From the IMG/VR virus record IMGVR_UViG_3300009163_001816, positions 1 through 23,997 of that record: a stretch of DNA of 23,997 nucleotides; one strand, 5' to 3'. Of this stretch, positions 1 to 7,303 are shown piece after piece. Source of the stretch: a virus. The notes under the pieces are model-generated. The model was not told the DNA's origin. It did not search any database and saw nothing but the letters and a program-made list of their open reading frames with translations. Numbering within the stretch: the first letter of the stretch is position 1; every line of letters starts with the position of its first letter. A program made the translations under genes and the position numbers.

Positions 1-603
1 GGTGATATTATCAAGACCATCACACCTTCCAAGAATGGAATGGCAATTGCCAAGGTGGACGAGAAATTTGATGTCGAATTTGGAATTTGGGATTTGAATA
101 AATTTCTTGGAGTTATCAGTTTATTCTCCACTCCTAGTTTTGATTTTGGTCAAAAAAGCATGAAGATTAAGAATGGTGGCAATTCAGTAGTGAATTACTA
201 TTATTCTGAACCAAGACTTCTTTCGGTTCCCACCAAGGATGTCATCATGCCAGAAGTGAATGTCAGCATCACAATGACTGATAAGCAATTTTCAGAATTA
301 CAAAAAGCAGCGTCGGTAATGCAACTTTCCGATTTGTCCTTTACCACTGACAATGGACAGATTGTAGCAATGGTGTCGGATCTTGGCGATCCAACAACCA
401 ATACCTATAAAGTGGTAGTTGAGGAGAAATACAATGGAACTGAGTTTTTGTTCAATTTCAAAATGGAGAATATCAAGATTCTTCCTGGAGATTACAAGAT
501 TAATTTCGCGAAAAATGTTGTTGGCGAATTTGTACATAAGACTATTTCGCTGACTTATTGGTTTGCCATGGAAGCTAACACCTCTAAGTATGGATCTAAA
601 TGA
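1..603 (+). CDS. 45: DNA polymerase sliding clamp (gp45), 5' end missing
   Basis: This is the C-terminal 200 residues of the T4-type sliding clamp, the trimeric ring that tethers the phage DNA polymerase to DNA and, in T4, also activates late transcription with gp33 and gp55. The reading frame is open from base 1 and includes a Met codon at 40, but the family is about 220-230 residues long, so the true start lies upstream of the window and 40 is internal. Visible clamp features are the FDVEFGIWDLNKFLGVISLF stretch near the visible N terminus and the terminal beta-strand segment ISLTYWFAMEANTSKY. The downstream gp44 gene overlaps it by 4 bases (ATGA), implying translational coupling. Identity rests on sequence resemblance and the conserved 45-44-62-regA order. 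Confidence 0.95.
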   Translation, partial: GDIIKTITPSKNGMAIAKVDEKFDVEFGIWDLNKFLGVISLFSTPSFDFGQKSMKIKNGGNSVVNYYYSEPRLLSVPTKDVIMPEVNVSITMTDKQFSELQKAASVMQLSDLSFTTDNGQIVAMVSDLGDPTTNTYKVVVEEKYNGTEFLFNFKMENIKILPGDYKINFAKNVVGEFVHKTISLTYWFAMEANTSKYGSK

Positions 604-1547
604 TGAAACCTGAAAATTTCCTGTGGGTAGAAAAGTATCGTCCCGCAACCATCGATGAGTGTGTTCTCCCCATGTCGCTGAAGTCAACCTTCAGCGACAT
701 GGTTGCTAAGGGAGAACCTCAGAATTTGCTCTTCTCTGGTACTGCTGGTGTTGGCAAGACAACAGTCGCAAAGGCACTCTGCAATGAGATGGAGTGTGAC
801 TGGATTATTATTAATTGCTCAGAGGAAGGAAACATTGACACGCTGCGAACAAAGATTCGTCAGTTTGCCAGTACCGTATCTCTGAGTGGGGATACTAAAA
901 AGGTGGTCATTTTAGATGAGTTTGATTATTCAAATGCTAATAGCATTCAACCTGCTCTGCGAGGTGCTATTGAAGAATTTGCAAATAATTGTAGGTTTAT
1001 CCTTACTTGTAACTATAAATCAAGAATTATTGAACCTATTCACTCTCGTTGCACTTGTATTGACTTCGTACTTGCTGCCTCCGAAAAACCAACCATTGCC
1101 GCAAAGATGATGGAACGGTGTTCATATATTCTTAACCAAGAAGGTGTTAAGGCAGATAAGAAGGTTCTTGGTCAATTGATCATGAAGCACTTTCCAGATA
1201 TGCGTAGAATTCTAAATGAATTGCAACGGTACGGAGTGTCTGGTACGATTGATGTGGGAATTCTTTCCTCTATCGCAGAGGTAGAGATTAAGAACCTGAT
1301 GACTGCACTTCGCAACAAGGATTTTGTCACGGTTCGTCGTTGGGCAGCACTCAATGCTGAAACCTCCCCCCAAGAGATCTATAGGAAAATCTACGATGCC
1401 CTTGGTGAGCATATGGAGAATCAGACCATTCCAGAGGCGATCTTGATAATCGCAGAGGCACAGTATCGCTCTGCTTTTGTTGCTGATCAAGAGATCAATC
1501 TTGTAGCGTGTCTAGTCCAGTTGATGATGTCTTGCGCTTTCAAATAA
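600..1547 (+). CDS. 44: Clamp loader large subunit, AAA+ ATPase (gp44)
   Basis: ATPase subunit of the gp44/gp62 clamp loader, which opens the gp45 ring and places it on primer-template DNA. The 315-residue product matches the T4 protein length (about 319). Visible AAA+ motifs are Walker A GTAGVGKT at residues 47-54, Walker B VVILDEFD at 102-109, a sensor-1-like LTCNYKS near 135-141 and the SRC motif at 149-151 that supplies the arginine finger in clamp loaders. The N-terminal WVEKYRPATIDECVLP is typical. The start overlaps the gp45 stop, and a second in-frame ATG at 603 directly follows the first. A long inverted repeat lies within the coding sequence at 663-717 (listed separately). Confidence 0.96.
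   Translation: MMKPENFLWVEKYRPATIDECVLPMSLKSTFSDMVAKGEPQNLLFSGTAGVGKTTVAKALCNEMECDWIIINCSEEGNIDTLRTKIRQFASTVSLSGDTKKVVILDEFDYSNANSIQPALRGAIEEFANNCRFILTCNYKSRIIEPIHSRCTCIDFVLAASEKPTIAAKMMERCSYILNQEGVKADKKVLGQLIMKHFPDMRRILNELQRYGVSGTIDVGILSSIAEVEIKNLMTALRNKDFVTVRRWAALNAETSPQEIYRKIYDALGEHMENQTIPEAILIIAEAQYRSAFVADQEINLVACLVQLMMSCAFK
663..717 (+). promoter_or_regulatory. Long inverted repeat (RNA hairpin) inside gene 44
   Basis: Bases 670-683 are perfectly complementary to 689-702, giving a 14-bp stem with a 5-base loop (TCAAC). The stem is extended by 663-669 pairing with 711-717 (7 bp), with a 7-base bulge at 703-709 on the 3' side. The reading frame runs through it without interruption (about residues 22-40 of gp44). 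The structure is seen directly; any function such as attenuation of translation or mRNA processing is inference. Confidence 0.55.
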
Positions 1548-1548
1548 T

Positions 1549-1920
1549 ATGCTTTCCGATATCTTAAACTCAATCAATCAGACCAAGGAAAATCTCCTAT
1601 CCAAAGACCCCCGTCTGGAGAAGGATTATGTTCCCTTTGTCATCAATAAATGCTTTTCGTATTTTCCCGATACCATCTTTTATGCCAATAGAATGAATCA
1701 GTCTGCATTCTTAGATAAAAAGATGCAATATGACTATTATATTCACTCAATATCCAAGCGTAAGCGTTTTTCCAAGTGGATCAAATCCGAGGAAAGCAAG
1801 GATTTAGAGGTGATCAAGGAAGTCTATGGGTACTCAGATGCCCGTGCTAGGGAGGTAATTGACTTGCTTCCTATGGACAAATTACGCGAATTAATACAAA
1901 AAGGTGGTCAAAAACGGTAA
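1549..1920 (+). CDS. 62: Clamp loader small subunit (gp62)
   Basis: Small subunit of the gp44/gp62 clamp loader: one copy bridges the ring of gp44 subunits. The 123-residue product is shorter than T4 gp62 (187), resembling the reduced forms in T4-like cyanophages. The N-terminal half is rich in aromatic residues (FVINKCFSYFPDTIFYANRMN), followed by DKKMQYDYYIHSISKRKRFSKW, a recognisable gp62 signature. The C-terminal half is charged and helical. The start lies one base after the gp44 stop, and there is no clear Shine-Dalgarno sequence, so expression is probably coupled to gp44. Identity rests on this signature and on position. Confidence 0.9.
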   Translation: MLSDILNSINQTKENLLSKDPRLEKDYVPFVINKCFSYFPDTIFYANRMNQSAFLDKKMQYDYYIHSISKRKRFSKWIKSEESKDLEVIKEVYGYSDARAREVIDLLPMDKLRELIQKGGQKR

Positions 1921-1955
1921 AACCCTAAATATTTTCTATAATATGGAGCATTATT

Positions 1956-2351
1956 ATGGAAGATATTTTTGAGGGATTGGGCGTGGAGATAACATTGAAA
2001 AGTGAAGAAGATTTCCTTAAAGTTAAGGAAACTCTCACTAGAATCGGTGTATCTTCTAAAACTGAAAAGAAATTATATCAATCGTGTCATATACTACACA
2101 AGCGAGGTAGATATGCTATCATACATTTTAAAGAAATGTTTGTTCTTGATGGTCTTGACTCTGATATATCAGAAGACGATCTTGGGCGAAGAAATACAAT
2201 AGTTAAATTACTGGTAGAATGGGAATTGGTGAATGTGATAGATCCAAAACAGTATGAGCAACCACAACTTTCTCTTGCTAGATTGAAGATCATTCCGCAT
2301 AAAGAAAAGAAAGAATGGACTTTGATTCCTAAGTATCACATCGGTAAGTGA
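1956..2351 (+). CDS. regA: RegA translational repressor
   Basis: Homologue of T4 RegA, an RNA-binding protein that blocks ribosome access to early phage mRNAs, including those of the clamp-loader genes and its own. Shared stretches with T4 RegA are EITLKSEEDFLKVKETLTRIG, LYQSCHILHKRGRY, IHFKEMF and a C-terminal KEWTLIPKYHIG. From ATG 1956 (GGAG at 1945-1948) the product is 131 residues, with nine residues before the conserved core. A GTG at 1983, preceded by GAGGGA at 1971-1976, would give 122 residues, the T4 length, and start exactly at the conserved VEITLK. Both starts have good ribosome sites, so the real one is undecided. A TATAAT-like box lies at 1937-1942 in the 35-base gap upstream, but no convincing -35 goes with it. 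Confidence 0.95.
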   Translation: MEDIFEGLGVEITLKSEEDFLKVKETLTRIGVSSKTEKKLYQSCHILHKRGRYAIIHFKEMFVLDGLDSDISEDDLGRRNTIVKLLVEWELVNVIDPKQYEQPQLSLARLKIIPHKEKKEWTLIPKYHIGK

Positions 2352-2378
2352 CATATATAAGTGTGGAGATTTTATATT

Positions 2379-3218
2379 ATGAAAAAAATGCAAGCAATTG
2401 GTGCTCCATTTCAAATAGAATATTCATCAAATTCTAATTTATTGCCACAATCCTTCAGTTGGATCGCGGAAGACTTTCCTGTAAAAGTTTTTATAGATGG
2501 TGGAATTGCCATCGGAATGTCTTATCAAAAGAAACCTGGAACACTGAAAATAGCATGGGTTTGCGAATCGCGTGCTATTTTTCATGCAATGAACTTTCCA
2601 AGAGAAGTTTGGGAAGAACAATTTTTAAATATTTGCGATTCATATGATCTTCTTTTTACTTCTGAGAAGAGTTGGTTGGGAAAGCATCCAAATGTAAGAT
2701 ATTGTCCAGCAGGAAGTAATCTTCCATGGATAAAGAACCAAGATATTTTTCCAAAAACAAAATTAGCATCTATGATTGCTTCTCCCAAGAAATTTGCATT
2801 TGGACATGCTATTCGTCATCAATTGGCAGAACAATATAAAAATAACCTTGATCTGTATGGTGGAGTTCTTGGATCTCGTAGATTAAGTCCAGGTGTTCCG
2901 TGGGGCGATAAGTCTGAAGGACTGAATGATTATATGTTTTCTATTACTGTGGAAAATGATAAGTACAGTACATATTATACAGAGAAAATAACTGATTGTT
3001 TTGCTACGGGAACAATACCAGTATATTGGGGAGCACCAGATATTGGTGATATCTTCAACAAAGATGGAATTATAGAATTAACTCCAGATTTTGATCCAAA
3101 AACATTGACAAAAGAACTATATGAAAGTAAACTTGATGCAGTAAGAGACAACTTTAATCGGGTTAAAGAACTTGTTTCTGCTGATGATCAATTATTTAAA
3201 TTAATCAATGAAAACTGA
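2379..3218 (+). CDS. GT10 (fucosyltransferase-like) glycosyltransferase
   Basis: A 279-residue glycosyltransferase related to CAZy family GT10, whose members move L-fucose from GDP-fucose to an acceptor glycan. The diagnostic C-terminal donor-binding motif is at about residues 188-220: FSITVEND, then YYTEKITDCFATGTIPVYWG, matching the family pattern of an ENS-like motif, a TEK and a G-x-x-P-x-Y-x-G. The N-terminal acceptor domain is short, as in bacterial and phage members. ATG 2379 is chosen because GGAG at 2365-2368 lies 10 bases upstream; an in-frame GTG at 2361 is upstream of that site. It is the first gene after regA, where T4 has DNA polymerase, and its 3' end overlaps the next gene by 11 bases. 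Family confidence is high; donor and acceptor are unknown. Confidence 0.85.
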   Translation: MKKMQAIGAPFQIEYSSNSNLLPQSFSWIAEDFPVKVFIDGGIAIGMSYQKKPGTLKIAWVCESRAIFHAMNFPREVWEEQFLNICDSYDLLFTSEKSWLGKHPNVRYCPAGSNLPWIKNQDIFPKTKLASMIASPKKFAFGHAIRHQLAEQYKNNLDLYGGVLGSRRLSPGVPWGDKSEGLNDYMFSITVENDKYSTYYTEKITDCFATGTIPVYWGAPDIGDIFNKDGIIELTPDFDPKTLTKELYESKLDAVRDNFNRVKELVSADDQLFKLINEN

Positions 3219-3876
3219 AATTGTATCCTTTTATTGTGATATAGATGATCGTACATACTATAGCGATCACGCGCGTCGTCTGAGAATCAATTGCAATGAG
3301 AATAATATTCCACATGATATTCGCGAATTACCTTCGCGTGGTGAATACCGTTTAAATTGTCTTGCTAAACCAAGATTCATTCTTTCTGTGTTGGAAGAAA
3401 AGAAACGACCATTTGTGTGGATGGATGTTGATTCTTTGATTCATGCTGAACTTTCTATATTTGATACCCTGAAAGACAACTGCGATATGGCATTTGCATA
3501 TCAAGGCAATCCTCCAGATGTGAATCCCAATTTACCCAAAGCATCACCAATTTATGTAAATTATACAGAAAAGACTATACAGTGTTTGACTTACTGGGTT
3601 GAACGATGCGAATTCAATGAAATGAATTTGGGTGTGAAATTTTTTGATCATGAAGTTCTGATGGGTGAAGTATTGCCAGAATTTTTATCCAAGATGCGAA
3701 TTGGTATGCTTGGACATCCATATGCCATATGGCCTGGAACATCATTGCCAGAAGGATTCACGCCAATGATAACAATGGGAATTGCTGATGGAAAATCCAA
3801 AGAAAATTCACTGAGAGAAATGGGACTTCGAGAAGAAATCGTAAAATTTAACTTAGTAGGTAATGCAAGTGAATAA
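3208..3876 (+). CDS. GT-A-type nucleotide-sugar transferase-like protein
   Basis: A 222-residue protein with the look of a GT-A-fold glycosyltransferase. It begins with a beta strand (TEIVSFYCDID), and at 68-78 has a hydrophobic strand ending in a DxD motif (PFVWMDVDSLI), the metal and nucleotide-sugar site of GT-A enzymes. Further on, FFDHEVLM (about 146-153) and a glycine/histidine-containing stretch LGHPYAIWPG fit the acceptor side. No transmembrane segment is seen. It overlaps the GT10 gene by 11 bases and the next gene by 14, so it belongs to one translationally coupled run. The substrate cannot be read from the sequence. Confidence 0.65.
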   Translation: MKTEIVSFYCDIDDRTYYSDHARRLRINCNENNIPHDIRELPSRGEYRLNCLAKPRFILSVLEEKKRPFVWMDVDSLIHAELSIFDTLKDNCDMAFAYQGNPPDVNPNLPKASPIYVNYTEKTIQCLTYWVERCEFNEMNLGVKFFDHEVLMGEVLPEFLSKMRIGMLGHPYAIWPGTSLPEGFTPMITMGIADGKSKENSLREMGLREEIVKFNLVGNASE

Positions 3877-4603
3877 ACAAGTTTTATTTTGGCAACCAGC
3901 TGGCATTGGTGATATATTCTTCTTACAGAAGGCAGCAAGACATTTTATATCTTCAGAATATGAAGTCATATGGCCTGTGATTCCAGAATTCCTATACATC
4001 AAGGATTACATCAAGGGAATCAATTTTGTAAATGTAAATGAAGATTTTCCTCGTAAGGAATTATATAAGACACCAATTGCAATCAATACAGAAGAATTCA
4101 TTTATATTCCTTTTGATATTTCACATCATAGATTTGGTGTGCTACCGATGAAGGGCAAGTATCTGTTGATGCAATTCCTGGGATTTGATGTCAATGAAAA
4201 TAATTGGAAAGATTATTTGCAATTTGAACGAAATCAAGAACGAGAGATTCGTTGTAAGGAAATCCTTGGTATAAAGAACGAACCATTTATTTTTGTGAAT
4301 AATATGTTTGCTTCTCCACCTGATATGGTATACAGGGAAGTCAATATTACAAATTCAAATATAAAGTGTGTATACCATAAACCAGAACATATCAAACTAT
4401 TCAATGTATTTGATCTATGCTGGGTTATTGAGAATGCTGTAGAGATTCATACAGTTGAAACTTCACTTTGCTATCTTGTTGAAAAACTAAATACTAAAGG
4501 AAAACTGAACATGTATTCGCGAAAAGTGAATGACAGATTGCAGAATCCAGATTTTTCATATGTTGACCATATTTATAAAAAGGATTGGAATTATATAATA
4601 TGA
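3863..4603 (+). CDS. GT9-like (heptosyltransferase-like) GT-B protein
   Basis: A 246-residue protein resembling the GT9/ADP-heptose:LPS heptosyltransferase fold. It has the N-terminal glycine loop PAGIGDIFFLQKA at residues 12-24, corresponding to the G-x-G-D motif that opens this family. Near 191-209 it has NAVEIHTVETSLCYLVEKL, which parallels the conserved C-terminal strand and helix containing 'H-x-x-(D/E)-[TS]-S'. It is shorter than typical GT9 enzymes (about 330-350), so it may be a reduced or specialised form. It starts inside the preceding gene and its stop overlaps the next start (ATGA at 4600). The immediate pairing with a DUF6165-like gene is also typical of bacterial surface-polysaccharide loci. 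Activity is inferred. Confidence 0.55.
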   Translation: MQVNKQVLFWQPAGIGDIFFLQKAARHFISSEYEVIWPVIPEFLYIKDYIKGINFVNVNEDFPRKELYKTPIAINTEEFIYIPFDISHHRFGVLPMKGKYLLMQFLGFDVNENNWKDYLQFERNQEREIRCKEILGIKNEPFIFVNNMFASPPDMVYREVNITNSNIKCVYHKPEHIKLFNVFDLCWVIENAVEIHTVETSLCYLVEKLNTKGKLNMYSRKVNDRLQNPDFSYVDHIYKKDWNYII

Positions 4604-4980
4604 TGCTTGAAGTTTCTATTGGCGAGGCAATTGACAAATATACAATTCTTACAATCAAAGAAGAATGTATCAAAGACGAGAGAAAACTCGTAAATATTAA
4701 AAAAGAAAGAATGGAAATTGAAAAATCCCTGATAGATCAGGGATACTTTTATTCATTCATCGAAGAGATGGCAGACTTGACTAAAGTAAATAAAACTCTT
4801 TGGGATATAGAAGATCAGATACGAATTAAAGAAGCAAATAAACAGTTCGATCATGAGTTCATAGAACTTGCAAGATCTGTTTATATTACTAATGATAAAA
4901 GATTTGAAATTAAAAATCAAATCAATCAAAAGTCAAATTCGAATCTCAAAGAAGAAAAGTCGTATGCCAAATACAATTGA
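4600..4980 (+). CDS. DUF6165-like small helical protein
   Basis: A 126-residue, highly charged and probably all-helical protein without signal peptide or membrane segment. Its opening, MMLEVSIGEAIDKYTILTIK, matches what I recall of the DUF6165 family (a short strand, then IGE-x-x-DK-x-[ST]IL-x-IK). These are small proteins of unknown function encoded beside glycosyltransferases. Two adjacent ATGs (4600, 4603) are possible starts, the first overlapping the upstream stop by 4 bases. The last 17 bases overlap the next gene. From context it may assist the adjacent GT9-like protein; nothing in the sequence shows a catalytic site. A longer TTG-started version (4585) was not chosen. Confidence 0.6.
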   Translation: MMLEVSIGEAIDKYTILTIKEECIKDERKLVNIKKERMEIEKSLIDQGYFYSFIEEMADLTKVNKTLWDIEDQIRIKEANKQFDHEFIELARSVYITNDKRFEIKNQINQKSNSNLKEEKSYAKYN

Positions 4981-5674
4981 TATATCAGATATAACATTTC
5001 TTGGAGTGGACGGTGTTGGTAATGATGCAACTATATTGCGTTCATTAAAATACAGCAAACAATTTTTTCCAAATGCTAAAGTTAAATTTTTAACTTCAGG
5101 AAATCATCATTCAATCGATCCTGATATTGAACATGTGCAAATACGAAATCTTGGATACGATGAATTTAGCAAATTCTGTTTAACTGAATTGTATCGGTAT
5201 TTTGATACTAGTTATATGATATATTGTCATGGTGATGGGTTTGCCACAAATCCAAATGCATGGACTGGTGAATTTTTAAAATATGATTATCTAGGAGCAC
5301 CTTGGCCAAGATCTAATCTAGAAAGAAGTTCAAATAGATGGGAATTGGTTAAAAAAGCGTACTACGAATCACAAAAAACTTATTTTGTTGGGAATGGTGG
5401 ATTTTCATTTAGATCTAAAAAATTAATGGAATCTGTAAGTCAACTGTACAAAGATGAATATTATGGTATACCAGAAGATCTTGTCATAGCAATAATCATG
5501 CGAAAACAACTGGAAAAACAAGGATTTAAATTTACAAGTGATATAGGAGTTGCTGGTAAGTTTTCATGTGAAGCACCCTTTGTAGATGGATACATACTTT
5601 CATCGGATGAGAGTTTTGGATTCCATTGTGGTGGAACTCATCCCCACAAAGTGAAATTATTGGAGACTGTATGA
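4964..5674 (+). CDS. DUF5672 family protein (putative glycosyltransferase), copy A
   Basis: A 236-residue protein of the DUF5672 family, found in polysaccharide loci and generally regarded as GT-A-like. Visible features are an N-terminal strand ITFLGVDGVGN, the motif YCHGDG at 87-92 (equivalent to the QTDG/DxD metal site), NAWTGEFLKYDYLGAPW at 98-114, VGNGGFSFRSKK at 142-153 and an acidic PEDL at 170-173. ATG 4964 is chosen over an in-frame TTG at 4868 because AAGAAG precedes it and the conserved domain begins there. It overlaps the upstream gene by 17 bases and the epimerase downstream by 4. A second family member lies at 8942-9661. Donor and acceptor are unknown. Confidence 0.8.
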   Translation: MPNTIDISDITFLGVDGVGNDATILRSLKYSKQFFPNAKVKFLTSGNHHSIDPDIEHVQIRNLGYDEFSKFCLTELYRYFDTSYMIYCHGDGFATNPNAWTGEFLKYDYLGAPWPRSNLERSSNRWELVKKAYYESQKTYFVGNGGFSFRSKKLMESVSQLYKDEYYGIPEDLVIAIIMRKQLEKQGFKFTSDIGVAGKFSCEAPFVDGYILSSDESFGFHCGGTHPHKVKLLETV

Positions 5675-6666
5675 AGGTTTTAATTACTGGTGTTGCTGGT
5701 CTTTTAGGTTCTCGTCTTGCTGATTGGTTGATTGAGAATGACAAAGCAACGGTGTATGGTATTGATGATCTTTCTGGTGGATACATCCAGAATGTAAATT
5801 CTAAAGTTGTTTTTTACAACTACGACCTTACAAGCAATAGCAAAAAAATAGAATATCTTTTCAAGGAACATAAGTTTGATTATGTCTTTCATTTTGCCGC
5901 ATATGCTGCTGAAGGGTTAAGTCCTTTCATTCGTCAATATAATTATGAAAATAATCTGATTGCAACTACAAAGTTGATCAATCTTAGCATCAAGCACAAG
6001 ATCAAGAGATTTGTATTTACATCGACCATGGCAGTTTATGGCAATGGTGAAGTTCCCTTCAAGGAATCGCATCAGCAAGCACCAATAGATCCATATGGCA
6101 TTGCAAAATATGCGTGTGAGATGGATCTCCATGTTGCAGGAGAACAGCATGGTCTTGATTGGTGTATCTTTAGACCTCACAATGTATATGGTGTCAATCA
6201 AAACATCTGGGACAAGTATAGAAATGTTTTAGGTATTTGGATGTATCAGCATCTTAACGGTATGCCAATGACGATCTATGGTGATGGAGAGCAAACCAGA
6301 GCATTTAGTTATATTGATGACTGTGTTCCATACTTTTGGATGGGTGCTATTGAAGATAAGGCATCAAAGCAAATATTCAATATTGGTGGAGATGATCATA
6401 TTTCTATAAATGATGCTTGCAATTTGTTAATTGATGTGATAGGATCTGGAACCAAACAACATCTTGAACAACGACATGAAGTAAAACATGCATGGGTGAC
6501 GCATGATAAGATCAAGGATGTTCTTGGATATAAGCAAGTAACAACTCTAAAAGACGGATTGAGTAAGATGTGGGAGTGGGCAAAAACTCAACCAATGCGT
6601 GAAAGAAAACTATGGTCGAAGTATGAATTAGATGTGGGCATTTACAACTATTGGAAAGTGAAATAA
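5671..6666 (+). CDS. NAD-dependent epimerase/dehydratase (extended SDR)
   Basis: A complete 331-residue extended short-chain dehydrogenase of the UDP-glucose 4-epimerase-like group, acting on a nucleotide sugar. Features are the NAD-binding loop TGVAGLLGS at 6-14, HFAAYAA at 74-80, the catalytic region with FTSTMAVYG (116-124) and the Tyr-Lys pair PYGIAK (Tyr142, Lys146), FRPHNVYG (167-174) and GEQTRAFSYIDDC (206-218). The start ATG 5671 overlaps the upstream stop (ATGA). The last 86 residues and stop are duplicated at 8095-8357 with about 89% DNA identity. The exact reaction (4-epimerisation or 4,6-dehydration) cannot be decided. It is followed directly by a short aminotransferase, suggesting that its product may be a keto sugar. 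Confidence 0.88.
   Translation: MKVLITGVAGLLGSRLADWLIENDKATVYGIDDLSGGYIQNVNSKVVFYNYDLTSNSKKIEYLFKEHKFDYVFHFAAYAAEGLSPFIRQYNYENNLIATTKLINLSIKHKIKRFVFTSTMAVYGNGEVPFKESHQQAPIDPYGIAKYACEMDLHVAGEQHGLDWCIFRPHNVYGVNQNIWDKYRNVLGIWMYQHLNGMPMTIYGDGEQTRAFSYIDDCVPYFWMGAIEDKASKQIFNIGGDDHISINDACNLLIDVIGSGTKQHLEQRHEVKHAWVTHDKIKDVLGYKQVTTLKDGLSKMWEWAKTQPMRERKLWSKYELDVGIYNYWKVK
6404..6666 (+). repeat. Direct repeat, copy 1 (end of the intact epimerase)
   Basis: The 3' part of the intact epimerase gene, repeated at 8095-8357. The two copies flank the short aminotransferase and GT-A-like genes, so those two genes form a cassette bounded by direct repeats. Confidence 0.9.
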
Positions 6667-6667
6667 T

Positions 6668-7303
6668 ATGGCACAAGGTGTACATAAAATTACAGAACAG
6701 TTCGAGGAAAAGGTAGCAGAATATACTGGTGCGCCTTATGCTGTTGCTCTTGACAACATGAGTAACGCATTGTTTCTTGCTTTGTATTATGAGAAAGTTC
6801 AAGGACTTGAGATCACAATACCAGCAAGAACTTATATGTCAGTTCCCTGTGAAATTATTCATGCTGGTGCAAAAGTAAAATTTGAACCAGTCGAAGGAAC
6901 CAAGATCAAAGGTGGGTATCAACTAAAACCAACAAAGGTTTGGGATTGCGCATTGCAATTCACAACAAACATGTATGTGCCAAATACACATATGTGTTTA
7001 TCTTTCACTGGACCATATAAGCATCTTAAATTGGGCAAGGGTGGCATGATAATTACTGATGATGTGGATGCGTACAAGTGGTTCAAGAAAGCAAGATTTA
7101 GTGGAAGAAATGAGTGTTCTTATCACGAAGATACATTTGATATGTTGGGGTGGAACTTCTATATGATGCCAGAGATTGCTGCCCGTGGTCTTCTTCTGAT
7201 GACACAGTTTTATAATCTTGATGGCACTCCAAAACACAATCCAGATCTTGAATTACCATATCCAGATCTTTCAAAGCATCCAGTATATACAGATAGTAAA
7301 TAA
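6668..7303 (+). CDS. Short DegT/DnrJ/EryC1/StrS-type aminotransferase
   Basis: A 211-residue protein resembling the PLP-dependent sugar aminotransferase family (DegT/DnrJ/EryC1/StrS), whose bacterial members are about 360-400 residues. It retains the N-terminal FEEKVAEYTGAPYAVALDNMSNAL, VWDCALQF (Asp93, probably the pyridine-N partner) and LSFTGPYKHLKLGKGGMIITDD at 111-132, where Lys118 is the likely PLP-binding lysine. The C-terminal small domain is mostly absent: after about residue 175 only 35 residues remain. There is no frameshift or leftover homologous reading frame, so this looks like a compact form rather than a fresh truncation. It begins one base after the epimerase stop and its stop overlaps the next start by one base. 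Activity as an aminotransferase is plausible but not certain. Confidence 0.72.
   Translation: MAQGVHKITEQFEEKVAEYTGAPYAVALDNMSNALFLALYYEKVQGLEITIPARTYMSVPCEIIHAGAKVKFEPVEGTKIKGGYQLKPTKVWDCALQFTTNMYVPNTHMCLSFTGPYKHLKLGKGGMIITDDVDAYKWFKKARFSGRNECSYHEDTFDMLGWNFYMMPEIAARGLLLMTQFYNLDGTPKHNPDLELPYPDLSKHPVYTDSK

Noticed and set aside
40-42. ATG 40 as the true start of the sliding clamp
   Set aside because: The frame is open to base 1 and continues as clamp-like sequence; family length requires a start outside the window.
4726-4743. 8-bp inverted repeat with a 2-base spacer in the DUF6165-like gene
   Set aside because: The loop is too short for a stable hairpin and the site is internal to a gene; probably chance.
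4868-4963. Upstream TTG extension of the first DUF5672 gene
   Set aside because: Would overlap the previous gene by 113 bases; the conserved domain and a ribosome site point to ATG 4964.
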